Part shown: positions 43,858-54,096 of the stretch, in pieces
Numbering within the stretch: the first letter of the stretch is position 1
How the letters are laid out: every line of letters begins with the position of its first letter
Source of the DNA: Aureobasidium sp. EXF-3400
Lineage: Eukaryota > Ascomycota > Dothideomycetes > Dothideales > Saccotheciaceae
Assembly (NCBI GenBank): GCA_024195585.1
Contig: SWBL01000259.1
Span: 1 to 64,000 of the forward strand
Direction of reading: 5' to 3'
DNA: 64,000 nucleotides
Position numbers and translations under genes: made by a program
Notes under the pieces: generated by a model
What the model saw: the letters and a program-made list of their open reading frames with translations, nothing else
Databases searched by the model: none
What the model was told of the DNA's origin: nothing

Positions 43858-45942
43858 TTTCTTGTGTTTTCCAGACGAACCGGTCGTTCTGTAGTTTTGG
43901 TTTTCTTTTGGGTTCGGGGAGGTTGGGTTGCTGTTGTTTTGTTTTTGTGTTGTGTTTGAATCTGGGAAGAGGAAAGAGAATGTATCGCAGGTGGGTTATG
44001 TATGAAATGTGGGAGCAGAGGTATGAGAAGAGAACAATGCATACCGCTGTCTATGCGCACAAAGGAGTGCGTCTTTGACGAGACGAGTCCTTTTTCAGGG
44101 GCTGAATGGGGACAATGTAGAGTCGGACTGCGCACAAAGAAAGAAAAGAGAAAATGAAAAGGAGAAGCACTGCTCATCAAAGAAGCAGAATTGACATCCG
44201 ACAAAGATGTGCGAATGACAATGAGATGTGAAAACGAAAACAAGGGATTGTGGAAGTGATTGCGAATGAACGCTGAAGAGGTTTGGAAGAACGACTTGGC
44301 CATCTAGTGGACAATCGATTGACCGGTTTGACTTCTTACAATTTGATAGTAGTTTTCGGACCCTGGATCGGCTGCTGGGATGCTGGTAGTCTAGGCATTG
44401 TGAGTTTTCGAATGCACTCTGCTGGCAGAGATTGGAAAACATCCTCCCTAAGGTTTGCAATAGTCTCTTCAAGGAATTCTTTTGAGAGAACAACACGCCC
44501 CAGAAGAGAATTGGTCTGATCTGTGAAGCAATCTCTGTGGAAAGATGCATTTTCAGATGCTGCAAGTATCATGTAACAAACAAGATCGTTGATCCAGCAT
44601 AATTTGCGACTTTCGGTCTGCAGAAGATGTTGGACAGGTGGAAAGGGTGAATGTTAGTTCTTTATTCCTATCGTGGTCATTGAACTCGACATGTAGACTC
44701 GCTCGAGTGTTATCCAAGAATGGATCAGTCTTGACCTTTTCTCAATTAGAATCAGCCTTTCCTTGGTGCCATGCGGTACTCGAGCTCATATGACAAGTCA
44801 AAGTCTTCCACTGTCCTCGGTGTTCTAAAGACCTGGCTTGTGCATCATCCGTTCCCCCGTTCGATGAGTTGGCTCATCGTCTTGATATAACGGGCATCCG
44901 CCCTCGAACCCTGGCAGGACATAGGAGCCAGGAAACCTTGGTCCATGGCCCATGAATCTGGATAACCCATCTGCATGGCCTGCGAGCAGGTGTCGTCCTT
45001 GAGAATGGCCCGAAGACGAGGAGGCCATCATGTTGTTGAATTAGGTCGTAGTGACGCCGAGGATGATCTCGGTGTTCTGATCTAGACAGCGGAATTGTCA
45101 AAAATGCCTCTTTTTCATCTCAGAGCTTCGTGCAAGGAGAGACAAGGGCCAGATCGGGTGTGATAATGGTAGCCAGGCATTGCCCCTTTCAGTCATGCTT
45201 GTGTTGGAAAAGTACGAAGATGGAACTGTGAAAGTGCTGAAAAGGCTTCAATACCGAGGACAGACTCATTGTTTTGTTCATGAGGCTCCTCGAACAGCAC
45301 GACAATATGTTTTTGTCTCGTCCAAGTTTTCTTGAAGACTTCAGGCCATCGAATAACCGAAAAGATCATGAAGAATATTCCAACTCATAGGATTACAAAC
45401 AGCAAAGACAGGAGAGGTGTCTGGAAGCAGTGAGCAGAGAGCTCTGTTTCAACTTTCGCATTTTAGGAGACGAGCACATAACTGGCGTGTTCTGTTTCTC
45501 GAGGTCTGCCAACTTAGAATTGTGATCAGGATATGTCACGAGGGTTTTATGGCAAAGCAGGAGACGGTGGAAATGACGAAGTTCGAAGAAAGGTGGGATG
45601 TCGTGCACAGACATGGGGAAGGCATTCTCCCGGCACCTGATGAGTTGTTGTCTTGCATAGATAGGTGATTATTTGTGGACATTGACACAGGTCGAAAGGC
45701 TCTGTGTGAAATCTGTACAACGATCACATATCATGTGTCCCTGAAAGACAAACAACAGGTTGAAAGTGATGACAGAGCAGTGAGAAAAGATGGCAAGGAC
45801 CCCGCAGGTGAGCTCCACACGCAACAGGACCCCCAGGCTGGATAATTAGGGCGGGCAATACGAGTAGTGGTATATATTCTCCGGTGCCCACATTTATTGC
45901 TTGCTCGTCTGACCCCTTCCTTTCCTCCTCACATCAGCAGCA
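43858..45942. other. Intergenic, about 2.1 kb, divergent promoters of GT2 and galactokinase
   Basis: No supported gene. A long GT2 5' leader is possible. Minus-strand frames at 44095-44572 are Ser/Phe-rich without motifs. The galactokinase core promoter is at the right end. Confidence 0.55.
45871..45878 (+). promoter_or_regulatory. TATA box of the galactokinase gene (predicted)
   Basis: TATATATT at 45871-45878 lies 65 bp upstream of the start codon at 45943 and is followed by a pyrimidine-rich leader (TTCCTTTCCTCC), the usual layout of a regulated fungal promoter. Function is inferred from position. Confidence 0.5.
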
Positions 45943-47505
45943 ATGGCCGGCAACGTCCCCGTCACACAGTCGCTGAACGACATCTATCCTGAGGACGCCC
46001 TCGAAGGCCAGCGCAAGAGATGGAGCAATCTGCTGTCCTCGTTCAAGGACGCCTACGGCCGCCCCGCCGAGTTCGTCTCACGTAGTCCCGGTCGCGTCAA
46101 CCTGATCGGTGAACATATCGATTACTCGCTGTACGAGGTCATCCCCATGGCCGTGACGGCCGATGTGCTGCTCGTCGTCGCTGTCTCTCCCGCCAATGGC
46201 TCGCCTACCGTTCGCATTGCCAACGTCCAGTCGGACAAGTTCGCTACTCGCTCCTTCACCATTGCCCAAGACGGAGAGGTCGACATTGACCCTACATCGC
46301 ACGAGTGGACCAACTACTTCAAATCCGGCCTTCGTGGTGCCACCGAGCTGCTCAAGAAGCACGGCGTTTCAGGCATTGGCCAATTGAACATGGATATTCT
46401 GGCCGATGGCACTGTTCCTGCAGGAGGCGGTCTGTCTAGCAGTGCCGCCTTTGTCTGTGCCAGTGCTTTGGCAGTCATGAGAGCCCACGGTCAAGAGACG
46501 GTCGACAAAAAAGAGCTCGTCGAGCTGGCTGTTGTTTCCGAAAGAGCTGTCGGTGTCAACTCCGGAGGTATGGACCAGGCTGCTTCAGTCTTCTCCCAGA
46601 GAGGTTCTGCTTTGTATGTTGGTTTCCAACCAGAACTCTCAGCTCGCACCATCGAGTTCCCTCAGACACACACTCCTTTGACCTTTGTCATTGCTCAATC
46701 CTTTGTCGCAGCCGACAAGCACGTTACCGCTCCTGTCTGCTACAACCTTCGTGTCGTCGAGTGCACACTAGCTGCTCGTGTGCTGGCCAGAATTTGTGGT
46801 CTGAAGGACTTGCCCGATGATTCGTCTCCGCTAGGCTTCAGTCTGCGCTCTTTCCACGACAGCTACTTCAAGAAGAAGGGTGCCGTAGGAGATGATGTTA
46901 AGGACTTCAGATCTCAATTGGATCAACTTGTTCACATTGTCGACAACTACCTACCACAAGAAGAAGGATACACACGCGAGCAAATCTCCGAGCTCATCGG
47001 TACCTCTGTACCTGAGCTGGAGAAGAAATACATGACCAAGTTCCCCGTACGCGCAGACAGTTTCAAGCTTAGGCAAAGAGCTATGCACGTCTTTGGTGAG
47101 GCTGTGCGTGTTTTGCAATTCATGGACTTGCTGCAATCGCCTACTCCATCTGACGAAAAGGAGAGTGAAGAGCTCCTCAAGAGCCTTGGAAACCTATTGA
47201 ACGACACACAAGAATCCTGCCGTGACATCTACGAATGTTCATGTCCCGAGCTGGACGAGCTGTGTCAGCTTGCTCGCTCGGCTGGTGCATATGGCAGCAG
47301 ATTGACCGGCGCTGGATGGGGTGGTTGCAGTGTTCATCTTGTGCCCCAGGCCAAGGTCGAAGCTGTCAAGAAGGCATGGGAAGAAAAGTACTACAAGAAG
47401 AGATTCCCTGACATGGATGCCGCAAAGTTGCAGGACGCCATTGTCGTAAGCAAGCCTGGTAGTGGAAGCACTCTCTTCCAAGTTGCCGGCAGGGAGAGTC
47501 TTTAG
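45943..47505 (+). CDS. GAL1: Galactokinase
   Basis: Cytosolic GHMP-family kinase that phosphorylates galactose at C1, the entry step of the Leloir pathway. Single exon, 520 residues, the usual fungal length. The galactokinase signature GRVNLIGEHIDYSLYE is at about residue 50, the ATP-binding GHMP motif PAGGGLSSSAAFVCASAL at about 164, VNSGGMDQAASVFSQRG at about 205, and the C-terminal GHMP motif SRLTGAGWGGCSVHLV at about 452. The ATG at 45943 opens MAGNVPVTQSLNDIYPEDAL. No other galactose gene is adjacent. It converges on the membrane-protein gene, with 141 bp between stops. Confidence 0.96.
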   Translation: MAGNVPVTQSLNDIYPEDALEGQRKRWSNLLSSFKDAYGRPAEFVSRSPGRVNLIGEHIDYSLYEVIPMAVTADVLLVVAVSPANGSPTVRIANVQSDKFATRSFTIAQDGEVDIDPTSHEWTNYFKSGLRGATELLKKHGVSGIGQLNMDILADGTVPAGGGLSSSAAFVCASALAVMRAHGQETVDKKELVELAVVSERAVGVNSGGMDQAASVFSQRGSALYVGFQPELSARTIEFPQTHTPLTFVIAQSFVAADKHVTAPVCYNLRVVECTLAARVLARICGLKDLPDDSSPLGFSLRSFHDSYFKKKGAVGDDVKDFRSQLDQLVHIVDNYLPQEEGYTREQISELIGTSVPELEKKYMTKFPVRADSFKLRQRAMHVFGEAVRVLQFMDLLQSPTPSDEKESEELLKSLGNLLNDTQESCRDIYECSCPELDELCQLARSAGAYGSRLTGAGWGGCSVHLVPQAKVEAVKKAWEEKYYKKRFPDMDAAKLQDAIVVSKPGSGSTLFQVAGRESL

Positions 47506-47646
47506 GTTTTGGAGTGATGATGAGCACGAGTTCGATACCATTGCTGCGATTTGCTTCCTTGTGTATAGAAATTATAGAAACTTTTACGTATCTTCATGTT
47601 CCATATGATTACATGTCAACATGGTTGATGCTGTCTTGTTTTCGTC

Positions 47647-48696
47647 TCATGATGGGACCTGTGAGCCAGGGAGACCAGGCATACCGTCGAAACCACCGAC
47701 CTTTTCGAGTAGCTCTCTGAAATCGACGCCGTGTTTCTCAAACTCCTGCTGCACCTTCTTGTATGTTTCGACTTGACGCTCTTGGTTGAAACCACCAGGA
47801 CGACTGCTCTCGTACTGCACAATCTCGATCCAGCGGAAGAACAGACTCTCCTTACCCATGACTGTCAGACTGTCCTTGAGCGCAACGATCTTCTTCCTGT
47901 TCTCTTCTTCCTCGCTTTCTTCATCCAATTTGTGGACCGGCCAGTAAAGCCATCCATGGTGTTCACTGTACGCAAGTACACTCTTTTCAAAGTCTTCGAG
48001 ACTATTCTTCTTGTCGTCGATAAGGCGGTGGGCGTATACCATAGCGCTAAAGTCCAAGTCCCAATCCTTGCCCATCATGAGGTATGCCGTCTTTTGGCGC
48101 ATGTAGTTGCGTTCGATGGCTGGCAAAATGCGGGTCGTGAAGAAAGGACTATCACCTCCAGTCTTGACACCTGCCAGAAGCTCTTCGGCGCCCCAATCAC
48201 GGCTGATGCGCACAGCGACTTCTTGATCGCGGAAGCCGACCTTGATGCGCCAGTAGCACGGGTTGGCCGGTGCCTCGAGGAAGAAGGTGACGGGCCATGG
48301 TACGATGAAGCGGCCGAGGACAAAGTCAAACATGAACATTGCCACGCGCTTTGTCAAGACCCAAGCCAGGTGTGATTTGGTCTTGGTGGTTGTGTCAATT
48401 GTAGCGGGCGAGTCGAGGCCAATGACCGAGGTGAAGATTGCCAGGTAGGTCGGAAGAATGGCATAGATGCGCCATACCAATAGTGCGGCGATGGCGACGT
48501 TCAATAGGACAGGAACAGTGAAAATGCGCTTCTTGAACGCTGCAGGGAATCGGTCGACATGGACAATGTAGACATGGGCTTTGTTCAGGCTCTCGACAAA
48601 GGGTTCCAGGGCGGTGGGTACTTTCAGGAAAGGCGGCGGTGGTAGTCGCGGATCTTGTAGAGGCTTATTAGCCTTCTTTGACGTCGTCCGAGCCAT
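47647..48696 (-). CDS. Conserved fungal membrane protein, function unknown
   Basis: Single exon, 349 residues. The basic N-terminus MARTTSKKANKPLQDPRLPP is followed by a hydrophobic segment, about residues 60-90 (TVPVLLNVAIAALLVWRIYA then ILPTYLAIFTSVIGL), and a second one around FMFDFVLGRFIVPWPVTFFL. The C-terminal half is soluble, with WRIKVGFRDQEVAVRISRDW, MGKDWDLDFSAMVYAHRLID and a Glu-rich linker. It resembles uncharacterised ER/nuclear-envelope-type proteins of filamentous ascomycetes; I cannot assign a function. The region KIVALKDSLTVMGKESLFFR looks conserved. Confidence 0.8.
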   Translation of the reverse strand: MARTTSKKANKPLQDPRLPPPPFLKVPTALEPFVESLNKAHVYIVHVDRFPAAFKKRIFTVPVLLNVAIAALLVWRIYAILPTYLAIFTSVIGLDSPATIDTTTKTKSHLAWVLTKRVAMFMFDFVLGRFIVPWPVTFFLEAPANPCYWRIKVGFRDQEVAVRISRDWGAEELLAGVKTGGDSPFFTTRILPAIERNYMRQKTAYLMMGKDWDLDFSAMVYAHRLIDDKKNSLEDFEKSVLAYSEHHGWLYWPVHKLDEESEEEENRKKIVALKDSLTVMGKESLFFRWIEIVQYESSRPGGFNQERQVETYKKVQQEFEKHGVDFRELLEKVGGFDGMPGLPGSQVPS

Positions 48697-49172
48697 GGCA
48701 GGATGCTGGGTCTATTCAATCCGTGTTGTAGTATGCTTGGTTACTATTAAGGCTATGAGCATGCGACAGCTTACTAAGTTTCGAAAGCCCCACCGAGCAG
48801 CAGTGGCCCCTTTTGGCCGTCATATCAGTCCCTCGGCTCTCTCCCCCTCTGCTCGATCAGAGAACAAGCAATGTCGACAGTCCATGGAAAGTATTGCAAA
48901 TCAGCAGCTAATCCGGTCAAAACACAATTGCAAAAAGGTCACTGAGAATGAGCAAAGAGAAGAGTAGAGTAGAATAAAAGGAACCAGCAAGTAGATCATC
49001 AAAGCCAATCGTGCTAGAAATTTCAATTCTTTTCCGATAATGCCGCATAATCGCTTAAGTGCGATGGACGAGAGATGGACAGGCCATAGAACAGAAAGAA
49101 AAATCTTGTCGTAGAGTACAATGTTCCCCTCCCAGAACGGCGAACCTGCCGTTCATGAAAAAACGCCTTGGT
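48697..49172. other. Intergenic, 476 bp
   Basis: It lies between the 5' end of the membrane-protein gene and the 3' end of def1. It holds the promoter and the def1 3' UTR; nothing else was seen. Confidence 0.6.
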
Positions 49173-52129
49173 TTAGTGACCACCGTAGTTTCCGCCCCAA
49201 CCACCACGTGCTCCGTAGTATGAGTTTCCAAATCCGCTACCGTATCCGCCGTATCCGCCTTGCTGCTGTTGCTGCTGCTGGTGGCTCTGTCCGCCGAGGC
49301 CACCGAGTCCGTATTGGCTGTTAAAGCCAGGGTATCCGCCAAAGCCAGCCTGGTGGCTCTGAGGAGGGGGCAATGTGGTCGAAGGAGTCTGTCCACCGAC
49401 GCTGTTGGCAGCCGAGCTGGGTCTGCCAGGTTGACCAAGGCCAGGAGATGGGCCGCTGGTCTTGGACTCTCCGAAAGGCTTCAGGTCATCGGCCTGACCA
49501 GTGCTCTGCTGCTGGCTGTAGCCTTGAGATTGACCTTGGTAACCAGACTGGCTACGGCCAAAGGGTTCCGACATGCCACCGAATCCGCTGCTGAGGTTGG
49601 AAGGCTGAGCGGAAGAACGACCATAGTCGCCCAGACCGCTGCTGATGCCAGAGTCACGAGACTGCATCGAGGGCTGTGCGTTGAAACCACCGGCATTTGC
49701 GGGTGAGGCCGAGTGATCGTAAGATGAACCCGAGTTCATACCATAGCCATGGGGCTGTCCGTACATGCCGCCCTTACCTCCGAAAGGACTGCCGTAGGCA
49801 GGCTGCTGGTAACCGAACTGGTTCTGGTAAGCCGCATGGTAGGGGCTCTGGTAGTAGGGGTGGCCATAGGGGTATGCAGGGTTGTAGCCAGAGTGGGGCT
49901 GCTGGTGCATTGCTGCACTAGGAGCAGCAGAGGGGGCCTGGCTGTTGGAAGGAGCAGGGGTGTTGTGGCCTGATCCGGGAGCTTCGCCATAGCGAGACTG
50001 GGAAGGCACGTGAGATTCGTGGTCTTGAGAGTACAAGGATTGGGCGTGACTCACCTGCTGAGGGGTTTGAGAAGCGGAGAAGGCCGAATCACTGGGACCA
50101 GATCCGAAGCCGCTAGTTGAACGCTGCTGGTTGGCAGTGTTGTCCTGGGATTGCGAGGCCTGATGGCCATATGAGCCGCCGTAGTAGCTCTGGTAAGCGT
50201 TTCTCTGCTGGTCGGCGGTGTAGTATTGCGAGTAGTCGGAAGGAGCAGAGGAGAAACCACCGAATGGCTGGTGCTGCTGAGCTGAGTGCTGGCTGTAGTG
50301 GTCATAGGCGGTGGAAGGAGCTTGGTGGCTGAAAGGATCAAATGACTTCTGGGACTGTGCGCTCATATCAGGTTGTTGCATGCCGCTCTGGCCATAGCGG
50401 CTGTACTGTCCATAGCCCTGAGACTGCGAAGACTCCTGAGGAAGGGATCCAATAGGCGAAGCATCCTGGTGACCGCCGAAGGACTGCTGAGGAACGGGAG
50501 GGAGTCCAGGAGCTTGCTTGGGAGTAGGAACGTTGTCGTGAATTGAGGGTTCTTGAGAGAGAGCAGGCTGTCTGGGGGCAGGAGGCAGCGAGGCTCTGGG
50601 TTGAGAAGGAGGGGATTGCTGAGGAGGCTGGGTGCGTGTCTCGGGCTCTTCTCTCTCCTCATCCACGTCAAGGCTATCGGGTTCGCCGTTCAAGCCCATG
50701 CTACCGAATTGTACTGCAGCTCTGTCGACTGCGTTGTGACCGGGCATGACAACAGCCTCTTGCTGCTCGAGCACTCTACGCTGGTAGCTTGAGTTGCGGT
50801 TAGGTGTGCCAGCAGCTCTGTATGCGCTGGCTGCGTAACCACCCATGGGGGGACGGCCAATGGGGGCTTGTTGTTGAGATGTGGCAGGGGTGGCCACGCG
50901 AGGGTCGATCGAGCCAACAGTGCTAGCGACAGTCTGGGTCGCGGGCTTGATCGAAGTGTCAGGAAGATGCTCAAGGTTGTCCTCAGTCAGAGGAGCGTGT
51001 GCGGATGAGAGATCGGCCTCGGCTGAAGCAGAGGGCTCAGCAGCTGCTGGCGAAGGCTCAGAAGCAATAGGAGCTGTCTCAGTTTGGGCGATTTCTGTGG
51101 GTTGTTCCTCGACGGCTGCTGGTGCGACCTCGGGCTCGAGCTGCTGTGTGGGTTCGGGAACGCTGTTTTGGGGAACAGTAGATGAAGACTCGGTCTGTTC
51201 TGTCAATTCTGCAGGAGCAGGTGTGGGTTCAGCCACGGCGGCAGGGGCTGCAGCTTGGGTAGGTTGCTTTGGAACAACAGGTACAGGTGGAGGCTTAGGC
51301 TTGGCGAACATACTAGCCCATGTCTTCTTGCCCGAGCTTTCAGAAAGCGCGGCGCTCTTTGCGACATCAGGAACAGCGGTCGGGGTACTGTCAGCAGGGG
51401 TAGCGTTGCCCCATGCGCCTGATTCAGTGGTAGCCGGAGTGTCCCAAGCGAGCGGAGCGGCGGGTTCGGCAGCGACGTTGTCCCAAGCAGGAGACTCTGT
51501 GGTAGGAACCGACACAGCGGCGGTATCCTTGGGGAAAGAGTCGGTGCCAGCGGCGTGGCCACCACGGACACCTCGGAAACCTCCACGACCGCGATCGGTG
51601 CCGCGACCTCTGCCACCTCTGGAGCTCTCAAAACCACCTCTTCCACGGCCACCACGCAGCGGGGTGGTGGCCTGATCTGCGCCAGCGGCGGCTGAGGTCT
51701 CCTTGGCCTTTGAGCGCGCTCTATCCTTGCCCTTCTTGGGGACTTGGGCGAATTGCGAGACGTTGCCTGTGGGGTAACAGGTGGTTAGCAGAGCGGGCAT
51801 GACAGGTGTGAGGACGGCAACGGACCTTGAGTAATTCTATCAATGACAATCTGAACATCGCCATCGGCCTCTGCAATAGCAAAGACTAGATCGTCATCGG
51901 TCCAGTCTGGGAACATGTCGCGCATAAAGCTCAATTGAGTCGAGTAAGTTTTCTTCATATTGCCCAACTCGCCCTGTTCGTCAAAGGCATCGTCGAACTG
52001 CACCGAGGATGAGTTTGCGTTGGAAGAAGTTTGAGATTGGCGAGGAGCGCCTCTGGGATGCGAGGCACGACCGCCTCTGGTAGAGCTTCTGCCCCGTGAT
52101 GCCACGGGTCTGGAGTCGAAATCCGACAT
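49173..52129 (-). CDS. def1: RNA polymerase II degradation factor Def1 (CUE domain, Q-rich)
   Basis: Adapter that promotes ubiquitin-dependent removal of stalled RNA polymerase II. Exons are 52129-51826 and 51766-49173, with a 59-nt intron (GTCCGT...ACAG) that joins IDRITQ to GNVSQFAQVPKKGK; 965 residues. An Arg/Gly/Ser-rich N-terminus is followed by the CUE domain, about residues 58-100 (QLSFMRDMFPDWTDDDLVFA, IAEADGDVQIVIDRI). Then come an RGG-rich stretch (GRGRGGFESSRGGRGRG) and a very long Pro/Ala/Glu then Gln/Ser/Gly/Tyr-rich disordered region ending GGWGGNYGGH. The CUE-plus-Q-rich layout is that of Def1. Low-complexity composition generates many antisense shadow frames. Confidence 0.88.
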
Positions 52130-52851
52130 GGTATGGGAGCGACTGTCCTGTGCGGACAGGCAGGAAAGGGTAAGTGGAACGAGACGGAGGGATCGAGGGA
52201 GAGAGACTGCGGCGATTGGCAGGGGCAAGCAGCAGAATAGAGAGTGGGAGGGAGGTTGTTCGTGACAGACTTTGGAGTGGTGAGAGGGTCGCTCTCGTGG
52301 TTGTGTCGATGTGCAGCCTTCAGACTGGGAGCAGAGTGAAGCTCCGTCATTCGTTCGTCTGTGCGCCGCCGCCGGTCAGTCACGTGCATTCCATTCACTC
52401 GCCATCTGAGACCATTCGACACCAAGATAGCATCAGCCACTAGCATCAGACAACAGCGAGCATTCAGACGAGCAGACATGGTCACACTTGATGTGGTTGT
52501 GTTGACATTGGCGCTGTATACAACCTTTTATATACTGTAGCATGGTTGGCATTCCACTTCCTCGTCAAATGCCAAAATCTGTCGCAAGGTCGATACACAT
52601 GGCTACCAGATACGTTCCTTTGCAATGTACAATATAAAACATCCACACATACGACCAGGATTGAGAAAGAGAGATTGAGCGAGAAGCTAATTTGCGGTCG
52701 ACGTGTGTGAGATTCGATGCTGCTGGCTCTCTGTACAGCACTAGGCAAGCGCGCGGGCAGGACGCCTTGGCGCGCTTCCTGGATTTGGTCATGAGGCAGG
52801 CGGTTGCGTAGCTTCCTCGTCTTCGTGAGGACATACAACACGCATCACAAC
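52130..52851. other. Divergent promoter region of def1 and the 414-residue gene
   Basis: 722 bp between the two start codons. No recognisable gene, RNA or repeat. Confidence 0.6.
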
Positions 52852-54096
52852 ATGAAGGCCTCGTCGGTACAGCAGGCCTTCAAGAGTCTGACATCGCGCA
52901 TCCACCCACAGCTACCGTTGTCTGAACGCGAATCTCAGCGTCTGCTAAACGCCCTCACTTCATCCTTCCGCACCCACCTGGATCATCATCACAACCATGA
53001 CGCTGCCGCTCCCGTTACGTCTGCCTCGGCCTCAACTCAACACCCTCTGTCCTCCTCCACAGCTACCGACCGTCACCTGGCTTCCATCTTGACGAACCCC
53101 CTCCTCACCAAGCCTGTCCACCAACAACTCAAGGCAAAGTCAAAGCACCCAATTGCCCTCTTCGAAGACCAAGTCGCTGCTGGACGTGCCAATTTGCCTT
53201 CTGCCAGATTGTGCCTTGAAGCTTTCCGCACTTCTCTCTCCTCACTACCTCCTGCACAAGTCAAGGATCACATTGCTCGCTATGCCGCAGGATCCCGTGC
53301 TTTGAGATGGCTTTGGACCAGTGCTCACACCCGCTCTCTTTCCTTCGCTTTAGATGCTCGCTTCTGCAGCCACCTCGCCTTTTTCCTCATCCACGAAGGC
53401 AAAGAGGCTGCTTTGTGGGAGTTGATTGACACACCTGTCGCCACTTCGGCCAATCTGACTTCCAAAGAAGCAAGTATGCGCAAGGGTTTGTTGCTCAGCT
53501 CCATAGTCAAGACTCATCTCTCAGGTCCTGTCAAGTCTCTCGAGTCTGCCCTCTCTGCTTTCTTCAGAGCTTTGGATACTTCTCAGACATCCCATGCGTC
53601 CATCACCCATGCCGGTGTTCAACTGACTGGAGCTTTGGTCAAATTCGGCCGCTTCTCTGACTCCGATGTTGCTCTATATGATAAATTCATCGATGCTGTT
53701 CCTCGTTGGACCAAGAAGCACCCAGACAGGGCCATTTACAGGATTGCAAATCTTACTTTACATCATCCCACCACACCGTCAGCGGACCCAGCTTTGGACT
53801 TCATACGGGAGCTTAAACCTCTTGCTTCTCATCCGTTCTTGAATCCGACTACTGCATCCCAGAGATCTACCGTCTTCGCTTTCTTCTTCGATACCGTCAA
53901 GCTCTTGCAGAAGCAGGAACGCTTTGACGATGCTCTGTGGGTGATGGAGTTTATGCAGCAGAAATTCCCTAAGGAATTTGCGCCACCCCGCAGAATGTCT
54001 TCTGTTGCACCAGCATCTCCTCAGGTCCAAGAGGCATCAGAAAGTGCCTCTCCGCTCTCGAGCTTGCCTGATTGGAAAGTACCTGAATTTGGCTGA
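52852..54096 (+). CDS. Helical-repeat protein, possibly mitochondrial, function unknown
   Basis: Single exon, 414 residues. It starts MKASSVQQAFKSLTSRIHPQ, a basic amphipathic N-terminus that could target mitochondria; the frame is open upstream only from a TTG. His/Ala/Ser-rich residues 40-75 are followed by predicted alpha helices in pairs (for example ALRWLWTSAHTRSLSFALDA, CSHLAFFLIHEGKEAALWEL and TVKLLQKQERFDDALWVMEF), suggestive of PPR/TPR-like repeats, but no motif is clear enough to assign. The C-terminus is Ser/Pro-rich and ends KVPEFG. Confidence 0.75.
   Translation: MKASSVQQAFKSLTSRIHPQLPLSERESQRLLNALTSSFRTHLDHHHNHDAAAPVTSASASTQHPLSSSTATDRHLASILTNPLLTKPVHQQLKAKSKHPIALFEDQVAAGRANLPSARLCLEAFRTSLSSLPPAQVKDHIARYAAGSRALRWLWTSAHTRSLSFALDARFCSHLAFFLIHEGKEAALWELIDTPVATSANLTSKEASMRKGLLLSSIVKTHLSGPVKSLESALSAFFRALDTSQTSHASITHAGVQLTGALVKFGRFSDSDVALYDKFIDAVPRWTKKHPDRAIYRIANLTLHHPTTPSADPALDFIRELKPLASHPFLNPTTASQRSTVFAFFFDTVKLLQKQERFDDALWVMEFMQQKFPKEFAPPRRMSSVAPASPQVQEASESASPLSSLPDWKVPEFG

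Noticed and set aside
42421..43959. Long plus-strand frames over the GT2 gene
   Set aside because: Antisense shadows with Asp/Val/Glu-rich translation lacking any domain; the minus frame has full GT2 motifs.
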